Origin: Nepenthes gracilis
Lineage: Eukaryota; Streptophyta; Magnoliopsida; Caryophyllales; Nepenthaceae
DNA: 64,000 nt
Direction: 5' to 3'
Assembly (NCBI GenBank): GCA_033239525.1
Contig: BSYO01000016.1
Coordinates: 6,769,045-6,833,044 of the forward strand
In this document: in pieces, positions 24,326 through 32,544 of the stretch
Layout of the letters: every line of letters begins with the position of its first letter
Numbering within the stretch: position 1 is the first letter of the stretch
The notes under the pieces: generated by a model
What the model saw: the letters and a program-made list of their open reading frames with translations, nothing else
Told to the model about the DNA's origin: nothing
The model's database searches: none
Translations under genes and position numbers: made by a program

Positions 24326-24737
24326 GTAATTCCGTGACACAACCTCATCTAAAATATAAACCAAAATATAAGAGAATTATTAGTTTATATATCACTGAGA
24401 TAAAATCCGTGTATATAAAAATCTACACTTAGTAGACATTAGACACAATACAAAGAGCAAAGTATATGAAAAAAATACAAAAGAGCTGTCATGCCAAACA
24501 ATAGCTGTTGTGCATGATTAACCAAGGTTAGTACAAAGATAGAGAAAAGTACAGTACACAAATAGATAACAACTAAGGTAAACAGATAACATAATTAGTA
24601 AACATGAATCACAAGTCGCTCCTAGCAAATAGATAGCATAATCAGTAAATATGAATCAACAGAGCACAAGTCTTCCCCTAGCAAAACAAACTGAACGCTC
24701 CCTAAGTAAGGTACCCCAAAGAAATATATCTACTTTC

Positions 24738-25682
24738 CTAAACAAAAACAACTCTCCCTGGCAAAGTCATCTCCCCCTTTTTGTCACGAAGGGCCAAAGA
24801 GAAGACATCACTTTGAGTCGGAAGAATCTCCAGAAGACGACCGAGCGGAAGAATGACGAGCAAACTACTGCTGCAAATGAATAAGCTCATCCTCTTGAGT
24901 AGCCAGATGAGAATTAAGACACTCAAAATCGGCCAGCATATCTGACTGCAGCAGGGTGTGAGAAGCATAAAGGCACTCTTGAGAAGAATAGAGCCGCTCA
25001 AGCCGATTAGTAATCCGGGAAAGCTGAGCCATAAGTGCAGAGGAGGAAGAGGTAGACTGTCAGGGAGGATTGGATGGACCAGGACATGAAGAATTAGGGT
25101 AGGATGAGCCTGAACAAGATGGGCCACCCTTAGTCTGGAAAAGAGGCTCCTTAGGGAGGGGCTCATCGAGAGGACCTACGAGATTCGAGAAGGAGCGATG
25201 AGTATGTGACTGACTTTGGACAAACATAGTATAGGTAATGGGCGGTGCAAGCGGTAGACGTGGAAGATCAAAAAATGAGACTCCTAAAATCTCAACCAGT
25301 CTCTAAATGAGACAATCATATGGAAGGTTGTCATTCTTTTTGGACTCAAAATGAGCTATGATGTGAGAACAAAAGTGAGATGATGGGTCAATGGGCCATC
25401 CACTTAAGAGAGTACAGAGAAATAAGGCCTTATCAAGGGGATGGAGGAGAAGTGAGTGACCAAAAAAATATTAGTTAGTATAATCTGATTCACGACCATC
25501 CTTCGAGGGAAGAGATGCTTGGTTTTTAAGGACTTCCCATTCCATTTAATGGGAAAGCCATGAAGAAAAGAAGTGATCTTGTGGTGGTGTGGCATGGAAC
25601 ATGTGGTGTAAGGATATTCGGGATTTTTCACCTGAGGAATATTGATAACTCGAGCGATTACGTCCAGGGTAATCCGAGGTGA
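24738..25682 (-). pseudogene. post-pol ORF of element E, C-terminal part
   Basis: Two minus-strand open stretches, 25685-25404 (SPRITLDVIARVINIPQVKN, PYSII-type region) and 25166-24738, out of frame with each other. The first resembles the 'putative plant transposon protein' domain (PF20167-like) found in retrotransposon extra ORFs. Read in another frame, the second region gives a helical, coiled-coil-like tail with serine/aspartate-rich residues near 24820. Its N-terminal half lies beyond element F at 29793-30450. Sirevirus post-pol ORFs are often called env-like; no evidence here shows a membrane role. Confidence 0.55.
24770..24783 (-). other. first polypurine tract of element E
   Basis: The minus strand reads CAAAAAGGGGGAGA followed by TGACTTTGCC. 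It comes just after the end of the post-pol ORF. Confidence 0.6.
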
Positions 25683-25687
25683 CACCC

Positions 25688-26157
25688 TGTTACGGGCTCA
25701 ACAATTCACCACTCGGGAACGTTACTACCACATCAGCCTCCAACCACGTCAGCCGACTACTACCCACCAACCACATGCCATTTTTCTAGAATTCTGCTAT
25801 TTTATTATTTTATTTTGTTGTGTTTTCTGTTTTGTCATGTGCCGGCCACGGGCTTTATTCTCCTTCCCCGTCCCTTTATAATGTTGGTAAGCTATAGCAA
25901 ATAGACAAGGAATATATTATCAATTCTCCTCTCGCTCACTATCTTTTCCCTACTCCTCTCTGCATCTCGGTTTATTGCACCTCGACACTTTCCCTTCTAT
26001 TCCCTTTCCCTCTCCCCTGTTTTGCCTCTATTTTCTGTGCTCTGTCCCCCTTTCTCCCTCGTTTGTTTTCCCTCTTCCCTCTATTGCTCATCTGCTGATC
26101 TCCCTCCCTCTGTCTTCTTCTTTGTTTACGTCACCATCACCGATCATGCTTGCATCA
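25688..26157 (+). repeat. 5' LTR of element F
   Basis: Starts TGTTACGGGC and ends TTGCATCA. Matches 29317-29787 throughout. A TATA-type box (CTTTATAATG) lies near 25875. Polypyrimidine-rich 3' half. Confidence 0.9.
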
Positions 26158-26176
26158 GTGGTGCTCTCATTGAGAC
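26158..26176 (+). other. primer binding site of element F
   Basis: GTGGTGCTCTCATTGAGAC begins at the LTR end. A site starting TGGTGCTCTCATTG would pair with a tRNA ending ...AGCACCA. The tRNA was not identified. Confidence 0.55.
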
Positions 26177-26191
26177 AAGGCAAGAGGAAAT

Positions 26192-26737
26192 GACGCCGCA
26201 ACTGAGGAACACGCACTCGATGCACTTGACGCTTCCATTGCAAAGCTGTCGACGGCGTTAAAGGAGGTGCGGGTGACCGTCCAACAGCACACACACGCCA
26301 TTGTTGCTCAAGCTTCCACCAAAGTACAAATCCAGAACTCCCTCGATGAAATCCTTCAATCGCTCAACCGGATCGAGCGAAAACAATGCTCATCTGCACA
26401 CCTCCCGTTGCTGGTGAACCCTTCACCATCTGTGGCTGCTCCATCAGTCACTTTCCATCCTCCTACATTGCCCCTGACCGCTAATTTTTTCATCGAGCCC
26501 TCGAGCGTAAGTCCATAGTTGTCTCCTCAAACTCCAAGCCACACCTCTCTTAGAACGTCACCAACTCCTCCAGACGCCACCACCACTCTTCATCTTCCCT
26601 TACTTCAACCAGAAATTACTTCATTCGTCACGTCCGTACCGCCATTTGCTGCTCGAATCGCTACCTCCGTGTCTACCACAGCACAAATTCGGCATCCCCT
26701 CGCCGACACATTTCCTATCGTAAACCGAATCAACTGA
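26192..26737 (+). pseudogene. gag-like N-terminal region of element F
   Basis: One frame is open from before 26192 to a TAG at 26516 and again to 26737. It encodes a helical, coiled-coil-prone stretch (LDASIAKLSTALKEVRVTV, then SLDEILQSLNRIERKQ) followed by a proline/threonine/serine-rich part. This layout resembles the N-terminus of plant gypsy gag proteins. The only ATG nearby (26190) is in another frame and stops at 26261. Assignment as gag is inference from layout. Confidence 0.45.
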
Positions 26738-26769
26738 CCATCATCTGTTTTTTCCTTCCAACCCCCTCA

Positions 26770-27615
26770 TTGCTTTCTATTTCCACCTCTGATACTTTAA
26801 CTACGTCGCAAACCTTAACCCTCCTTCCACAGGCATCTTCATCCAAATCAGCGAAGGACTCTGGTGGTGCTAAACTGGCTAAGTCAATGAAGAAGATTGT
26901 GAAATTATCGAGCATTGATAGCTGTGGTGGATCTGAGGTGGTGCTGCAGCCTAAAGAACTGACTCTTGCTTAGGCATTGCTGTTTGCAACCCCCACTATT
27001 CTTCCAACTCCTTCACAATTTACGACTTCAACAACTGGTGTGGAGTCAGTGACAACTCTTGCTTCTATGGATTTGTGGATCGATGGATTTGTGAATTTTC
27101 GAGAACTATCCAACGATCAGGAATTTTCAGACGATGGACTAGGCAATATTTTTGCGCCTATTTCTGCTGAAACGTTGCAAGAACTGAATAATTATCATCC
27201 CAAGGTGTTGAAATTCCACGCATTACAAGAAGCCATTAAGGATCCTAGTGACAGAAAGTTTGGCGAGAGTGATCACGAAGACCTTCGCCACTTCAACTTG
27301 GATGTAGGGACTGTTTTGGATTTTATGCCTGCCATGTTTGGCGATATTGTTGGCAAAAACATTGTTATGGCTTGCATCAGTAAGTTCCATTTTCCTTTTC
27401 TGTTCTTCTACTTTGATTCTACCAATTCTCGTTTCCTTCAACACTTAGCCCCGAATGACTTCTGGCCCTTCCATATCGCTTTTGCTGCTCTTCCAAATGG
27501 TATAAGCCTGGCGACAGGTAAAATATTTGATGACACTTCTTGGGAACGTTTCGTTGCTATGGCCAAGGTTCTAGCTAATATTAATGCTAGGATCTGTAGC
27601 TATCAGAGATGTTAA
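26770..27615 (+). pseudogene. unidentified coding segment in element F
   Basis: One frame is open from 26770 to 27615 except for a TAG at 26971-26973. It encodes a serine/lysine-rich start (SAKDSGGAKLAKSMKKIV), an acidic middle (RELSNDQEFSDDGLGNIFA) and 'HPKVLKFHALQEAIKDPSD'. Within it, 27380-27448 looks like an intron (GTAAGT donor, T-rich, CACTTAG acceptor) of 69 bp, a multiple of three, so the frame reads through. Origin unknown: it could be element gag or a captured gene. Confidence 0.45.
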
Positions 27616-27696
27616 TACCGCCAGAAGCATTTTCTGAAATCAAGGAGTTGTGATATCTGTATGATTAGTGGCTGAAAGCAAACTAGTCTCTTATTT

Positions 27697-28040
27697 CCGC
27701 AAGTGCTAGAGGACCAGTATAACAACTGCTTAACCGCAAAAGTCAAAGGTGAAATCCTTGCCCAATCAAATATAGCCCATCTAAACTTGGTAAGGGTGTA
27801 TAGGCATACAAAGCGAAGAGATGAAAGAATTATTGTCGTGGCATATGTGAGCAATGGAATACCTAGGGAGCATTTGGATGGTATCAGAGGAGATGGGTTT
27901 GAGCTTGCTGTACAACTTGACATTACTATTGATGTAACCCATACAATTACCTATTTACATACTTACACTAAATCTCCAAGTATCCACAGGGACATAAAGG
28001 CTTTAAATGTCTTATTGGTGGAGCTAGCAACTCTTGGTAG
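27697..28040 (+). pseudogene. captured receptor-like cytoplasmic kinase fragment
   Basis: Encodes part of a protein kinase domain: 'HLNLVRVYRHTKRRDERIIV' (strand 4/5 region), 'REHLDG' (linker), a helix with 'DVTHTITYLHTYTKSPSIHRD' split by no stop, and the catalytic-loop motif HRDIK at 27985-27999, followed by LNVLL. The pattern is closest, from memory, to plant calmodulin-binding receptor-like cytoplasmic kinases (CRCK). The ATP-binding glycine loop and the DFG motif are absent, so this is a central fragment. The sequence diverges from kinase near 28020-28040, at the junction with catalase. Confidence 0.75.
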
Positions 28041-28059
28041 GAAGAGGATTCTTGATTGA

Positions 28060-28486
28060 TTATCCACTATCTTCCATGAGCCAGGAAGCCCTGAGATCCT
28101 TCAGGACCCTCATGGATTTACTGTGCCGTGCTACACTAGAGAAGGGACTGTTGATCTGGTAGGAAACAATTTCCCTGTCTTTTTCATTCGCAGCAGAATA
28201 CAATTCCTAGATATGGTCTATTTGTTTACACCTAACCCCAAATCCCACATCCAAGACAATTCGAGGATCGTTGATTTCTATTCTTATCATCCTGCAAGCT
28301 CGCACATGTTTCCTTTCCCCTTTGATGATGTGGGAGTTTCACAAGACTATAGGCACATGAAAGGTTTCAGTATTAACACCTATACTCTAATCAATACAGC
28401 TAGTGGAGAGCACTCTGTGATGTTTCACTGAAAATCCACATGTGGAGTTAAGTACCTATTGGAGAAAGAGCCAATAAGAGTTGGAG
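28060..28486 (+). pseudogene. captured catalase fragment
   Basis: About 140 residues of a plant catalase: '[20 protein letters not shown]', '[18 protein letters not shown]' (28125-28185, including the asparagine of the active-site region), '[12 protein letters not shown]'-type segment, '[16 protein letters not shown]' and 'NTYTLIN'. It ends at 'CGVKYLLEKEPIRVGG' near 28484. One in-frame stop (TGA near 28429). Catalase degrades hydrogen peroxide in peroxisomes. Here the heme-ligand tyrosine region and C-terminus are missing, so no enzyme could be made. No intron is visible. Confidence 0.9.
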
Positions 28487-29003
28487 GGCACCATAAAGCC
28501 CATCAGGGATGGATGAAAGAAGATGGTTCATACTTTAGTTTTCCTGATGGTGGCTCAATGTCTCCTGAGGGAGTTGCACAGTCCATTGAGAAATTGGGGC
28601 GGTACATTTCCATGGCTGGTGGAATACTGATTGCTTGGGACTTGGGGAATGTGGTCACTAGTGTTGGTGGTTACCTCCTATCTCAAAATATTTTAACACT
28701 CTTTGTAGCACTAAGAGATTCACACAAGGCCCAATTGCACTTTGCATTAGAAAGAGGAATACCAACTTCTATCGCAATGCCCGACACTCGTAGAATGCCC
28801 TTCATAGCTCTCTCGTTTGACTTGGTGCACTGCTCTAGATGTTTGCTTTCATTCACAGCATATAATGCAACATACATCATTGAAGTGGATCACTTACTTT
28901 GGCCAGTCTGTCACATAATGATCTCAGGTTCCCTTGTCCACTGGGTCAAACTGAATAAGGAATGGAATGATTCTCAGGCAGTTGCAAAAGTGTTGTGCTC
29001 TGC
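28487..29003 (+). pseudogene. captured PMT-type methyltransferase fragment
   Basis: Continues in the same frame as the end of the catalase piece. Encodes part of a plant Golgi methyltransferase-like protein (Methyltransf_29, PF03141): 'GWMKEDGSYFSFPDGG', 'YLLSQNILTLFVALRDSHKA', 'ALERGIPTSIAM', 'FDLVHCSRC' (about 28815-28841), 'FTAYNATYIIEVD' and 'NKEWNDSQAVAKVLC'. The SAM-binding D-x-G-C-G motif is changed to D-L-G-N-V, so it would be inactive. These proteins are linked to pectin methylation. No introns visible over 170 residues. Confidence 0.88.
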
Positions 29004-29310
29004 TCTTTGTCTGATTTTATGGCGCATCTTGCAACTTTTGTGGATATCATATTCCCTATTATACATGGCTGTTGTGGTGAATTCTTCACAGTTCCTTGCT
29101 TCATGGTCAAGGGAAGTCAATCGATTGAAACAGACCTATTGATGTGGTTTCACAGAAATAAGTTGGACATCAACACTGGCAAAGTTGTGATAAAACCAGT
29201 AAGAGCAAGATCAAGCATCGGTGTTACAGTTGCATCCAGAGTTGCAGGGGGTTTCACAATGGAAACACTTTATAGTCGTAACCTTGAGGACAAGGTTTCT
29301 TTGATGGAAT
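29004..29310 (+). pseudogene. captured D-Ala-D-Ala ligase-like fragment
   Basis: In a different frame from the methyltransferase piece. Encodes 'FMAHLATFVDIIFPIIHG', then a jump (an internal deletion) to 'FFTVPCFMVKGSQ' and the ATP-grasp segment 'NTGKVVIKPVRARSSIGVTV'. This matches plant D-alanine--D-alanine ligase family proteins, chloroplast-targeted enzymes inherited from bacteria. It runs almost to the 3' LTR at 29317. Fragment only; residues for substrate binding are missing. Confidence 0.8.
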
Positions 29311-29316
29311 GGGCAA

Positions 29317-29787
29317 TGTTATGGGCTCAACAATTCACCACTCGGGAATGTTGCTACCACATCAGCCTCCAACCACATCAGCCGACTACTACTCGCCAAC
29401 CACATGTCATTTTTCTAGAATTCTGTTATTTTATTATTTTATTTTGTTGTACTTTCTGTTTTATCATGTGCCAGCCTCGGGCACTGTTCTACTTCCTTGT
29501 CCCTTTATGATATTGGTAAGCTGTAGCAAATAGGTAAGGAATATATTATCAATTCTCCTCTCTCTCATTGTCTTTTCCTTGCTCTTCTCTGCATCTCAGT
29601 TTATTGCTCCTCGGCCCTTTCTCTTCTATTCCCTTTCTTTCTCCCCTGTTTTGCCTCTATTTTCTGCTCTCTGTCCACCTTTCTTCCTCGACTATTTTCT
29701 CTTTTTCCTCTATTGCTCCTCTGCTGATCTCCCCTCCCTCCATCTTCTTCTTTGTTTATGTCGCCATCACCGATCGTGCTTGCATCA
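29317..29787 (+). repeat. 3' LTR of element F
   Basis: Starts TGTTATGGGC and ends TTGCATCA. Pairs with 25688-26157. The sequence before it, GATGGAATGGGCAA, is a weak purine tract. Confidence 0.9.
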
Positions 29788-29792
29788 CACCC

Positions 29793-30450
29793 CCTCAAAA
29801 AGGTAGAAAATGAATGACTTTGATAATCATGAATGTTTGAGTAGAATTCTTGAACTAAAAGTGCAAAAGGGACAATCAGATTAGTAAGGACTAGCTCTCA
29901 ATGGTGGTTGGTGAACATGGAAGAGATGGACAGGTCGAGGGAAGTAAGATCAATTTCTTGTTTGAGGGAAAGTTGCCTTTGAGACATATGGGAATTGAAC
30001 AGGGCTTCAGCCTTAGTATTGATGAATCGAATAGGAGCGAAGAGCCCACCCCACCGATGAAGCTTGCCAACAGATTTGCAAACAAGGGATTTGCACGGAA
30101 CAGACATTTGTAATGCAGGAATAGAGAAGAATTTAAAAGATGTGCCAACAGTAGCCCCTTTTTTAGCAGCAGCAAAAAACAAGAAAGCGGAAATCTTGCA
30201 TCGGCCAAAAATAAGAAAATGAAAATCTCAAATCAGGCAAAAACAAGAAAATGGGAATCTTGCAACACCCAAGATTGAGCAAAATAGCGAAAAACAATAG
30301 ATTTGGAGCAAAACATGTACAACGGCGAATCCGGCCGAAATTTGAGGAAAGCATGAAGAAATAGACCAAATCAGGAAGATAATCTCATGTGGATATGGGG
30401 GTGGTCGAAATCCGGCACTGAACAATGCCGCTGCCATTAATGGCGAAAGG
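29793..30450 (-). pseudogene. post-pol ORF of element E, N-terminal part
   Basis: Minus-strand open stretches overlap here in different frames (30182-29898 and 30208-29891, and an ATGGCAGCGGC start near 30437). One frame carries 'SVGKLHRWGGLFAPIRF' and 'NHH.ELVLTNLIV' segments that lead into the part at 25685 once F is removed. Together they form the extra ORF typical of sireviruses. Frameshifted; product not functional. Confidence 0.5.
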
Positions 30451-30850
30451 GAGCTCAATAAACCGAAGAAACCAAAGAGAAAGAAGAGATTACCTAGGGA
30501 ATGCCCAAAATCGAGGAAAGAAGATATGAATCTGGAGGATTTTGTGAGTGATAGGAGGTAGAGAGAGAAAATTTTTTGCAGAGAGAGAGAGAAGAGAGGC
30601 GAGGGTTTGAGGGCTGCATAAGCTGTACACTTGAAGATAAAGGGACGCAAGCCATGGCGCTTCAGTGGTACTAAGGCGCGCGGTAGGCAGTGTGCTTCTA
30701 GATTTGGTGCTTGAACACCAAGTTGGCGCCAAGCGGGTGCAATAAATAGTGCATTTTTCTCACTCTCCCTTTTTTTACGAGAAAAATGTAACTCACGTCA
30801 TTTTGCAAGAGAAGAACAAATACCTATGGCCTTTCTCAAAACTTCAAAGT
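30451..30850 (-). other. spacer between RNase H and post-pol ORF of E
   Basis: On the minus strand it starts with a purine-rich tract (AAAAAAAGGGAGAGTGAG near 30775), then a leader-like, strongly CT-rich stretch (30540-30610) and a possible splice donor (GGTAATCTC near 30497). It looks like the 5' leader of a separately expressed ORF. Confidence 0.4.
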
Positions 30851-31350
30851 GAATGCTATCTAAAGGTTTAATGAGGATATCAGCCAATTGATTCTCAGAT
30901 GGAGTGTGTTTAAGGGCTATGACCTGAGTTTCAATGAGTTCACGAATAAAATGGTATCTAATATTGATATGTTTAGTTCGTGAGTATTGGACAGGATTTT
31001 TTAAAATATTAATGGCATGGTGTTGTCACAATAAATGATCATAGTATCTTGGATAATACCGTAATTGAGAAGCATTTGTTTCATCCACAGGAATTGTGTG
31101 CTGTAACTTCTTGCGGCAATGTATTCAGCTTTAGCAGTAGATAAGTAGATAGAATTTGGGCTCTTACTCATCCAAGCTACAAAGTTAGGGACAACATAGA
31201 AACATCTACCGGAGGTAATTTTACGATCATCAACATTTCCAACCCAGTCGGTATTGAATATCCAACCAAGGCAAAATTTGAGTCTCTCCAAGAAAAATCC
31301 CATAGTCGGATATCCCATTGATATAGTGAATGATACGTTTGACAACACTT
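30851..31350 (-). pseudogene. copia RNase H of element E
   Basis: Minus strand 31348-31001 encodes a Ty1/copia RNase H: 'NTDWVGNVDDRKITSGRCFY', 'WMSKSPNSIYLSTAKAEYIA' and 'LLNYGIIQDTMIIYCDN'. Core acidic residues are present (D, E in AEYIA, D in YCDN). The C-terminal end continues with stops to about 30850. Confidence 0.85.
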
Positions 31351-31489
31351 AAATGAGATTCTTTTGGATCAGATTGATATTAGGTACAGACACCGACACT
31401 AAATGCAATGCCAGGTTTGCTAGCCGTTAAGTTTAGGAGACTACCAGTCATATTTCTATAGAGAGTCTGATCAATGCTTTTTCCTGTGG

Positions 31490-31835
31490 GATTGCTATTC
31501 AATATGGAGGAAGTGCTCATGGGTGTTTGAGTATGTTTGTTATTATCAAGGCCGAACCGTTTGACAAGGTTTTTGTCATACTTGGCTTAAGAGATAAAAA
31601 TACTGTAAGAGAGTTGCCTAATGTGCAGGCCAAGCAGGTACGTAAGTTCTCCTGCCGTACTCATTTCGAAATCAAAGGACATACAGTTAGCAAATGTATA
31701 AGCATGGGAGTCTATGGTAGCATTAAAAACAATGTCATCAACATAAACTTGGACAACCAGCATACATATTCCGATCGTTTTCACAAACAAGGTTTTGTTT
31801 GTATACATATATGTATACAGAGTGCAGAACTTTGA
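31490..31835 (-). pseudogene. copia RT fragment of element E
   Basis: The minus strand carries 'VQVYVDDIVF' with YVDD at 31735-31746, then 'FEMSTAGELTYLLGLHIRQL', the palm region of copia RT (RVT_2, PF07727). The N-terminal half of RT is missing; similarity stops near 31830. Confidence 0.85.
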
Positions 31836-31839
31836 GGGA

Positions 31840-32126
31840 GAGAGTGTAGAGACGAAGAGACACAGAAGAAAAAAGGAGTTGTCTTTACTCTTGTTATCCG
31901 TTCTCCGAGGGTTTGTGTAATCAGGATTTTTATAACCAAAATTTTTCATAATGAGATTTGTGGATTAAGTGTCCCATGATTTTCTCCATCTTATTCAGAA
32001 AAAGGTTTCCACGTAAAAATTACTGTGTCTTGATTCTCTTCCTCCCTGCTATGTGTAATTGTGTGTGTCTTTACTATTTTCTATCGATTTCTCTATCTTG
32101 CCGGTGCTATTTTTCCTAACAATAGT
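31840..32126 (+). repeat. LTR-end-like sequence
   Basis: Ends in CCTAACA at about 32126, preceded by a stretch ('tttccacgtaaaaattactg' near 32009) that looks like the U5 end of a plant copia LTR. No partner copy or duplication was found. It separates E from G. Confidence 0.3.
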
Positions 32127-32544
32127 TTGGTATTTGTTGGCAACAACGTCCATTAAAGGCTGTCATCTAGATTAATTTAATGTAAATAATACATTTTTGC
32201 ATGGAAATTTACACGAATATATTCATTTGGAAAACCTGTTGGGTCATACGAGAGGCCTACCATATCAAGTTTGCAAATTTCTTGAAAGCATATTTGGGCT
32301 TAAATAAGCTTCCAGGCAATGGTATTCAAACTTTTCTCCTCAAGTCAAGCTGGTTTTCAATAATCTATGGCTGACTATAGCCTCTTTAACAAGATTGCTA
32401 GAAGTTCATTCATGACTCTTTTGTTGCATGTCGATTACATCATTGTTAGTAGCAAATGTTTAGGTTCTGTTACATTTGTTTAATTTGTCTTAATAATAAA
32501 TTTATGATCAAAAATCTTGGTTCACTTAAATATTTCTTTGGCAT
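32127..32544 (+). pseudogene. copia RT of element G, first part
   Basis: Plus-strand Ty1/copia RT: 'LGLNKLPGNG'-type segment near 32290, 'HVDYIIVSS' at 32427-32450 and 'NNKFMIKNLGSLKYFFGI' up to 32544. The catalytic D-D pair reads D-Y (GAT TAC, 32433-32438), so it was or became inactive. Interrupted exactly at 'FFGI' by solo LTR N and continued at 34945. Confidence 0.75.

Larger units (their letters stand above)
25683..29792 (+). mobile_element. Element F: non-autonomous LTR element carrying host gene fragments
   Basis: 25688-29787 (4,100 bp) with LTRs of 470 and 471 bp and an exact 5-bp target duplication, caccc, at 25683-25687 and 29788-29792. No RT, protease, RNase H or integrase is present. 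Between the LTRs lie a short gag-like region and then pieces of at least four unrelated plant genes, all on the plus strand: receptor-like kinase, catalase, PMT-type methyltransferase and D-Ala-D-Ala ligase, plus an unidentified part. Gene-capturing LTR elements are known (maize Bs1), but I know of none with this set. LTRs differ by roughly 10% by eye, so it is not recent. It is inserted in the post-pol ORF of element E. Confidence 0.88.
24326..31835 (-). mobile_element. Element E: 3' half of a sirevirus-like Ty1/copia element
   Basis: Minus-strand copia remnant. RT (31835-31490) and RNase H (31350-30850) come first, then a purine-rich spacer, a long post-pol ORF region (about 30450-29793 and 25682-24790) and two purine tracts. 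An ORF after pol and several purine tracts are hallmarks of sireviruses (Maximus/SIRE). Integrase, gag and 5' LTR are missing: the sequence changes abruptly near 31840. Element F is inserted in the post-pol ORF at 25688-29787. Confidence 0.7.

Noticed and set aside
23216..24335. 5' LTR of element H ending in CCGTGACA at 24335
   Set aside because: Its sequence does not match the H 3' LTR (16744-19770), and the TAAATTGGGAGAT tract shows it belongs to the sirevirus-like element E.
24738..25166. Leucine-rich, membrane-like minus-strand open frame as an envelope protein
   Set aside because: The hydrophobic look arises in one frame of a frameshifted region; the other frame gives a coiled-coil tail that continues the element's extra ORF.
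27697..29310. A metabolic or signalling gene cluster (kinase, catalase, methyltransferase, ligase)
   Set aside because: All four are partial, lack key residues and lie between paired LTRs with a target duplication, so they are captured fragments rather than a cluster of genes.
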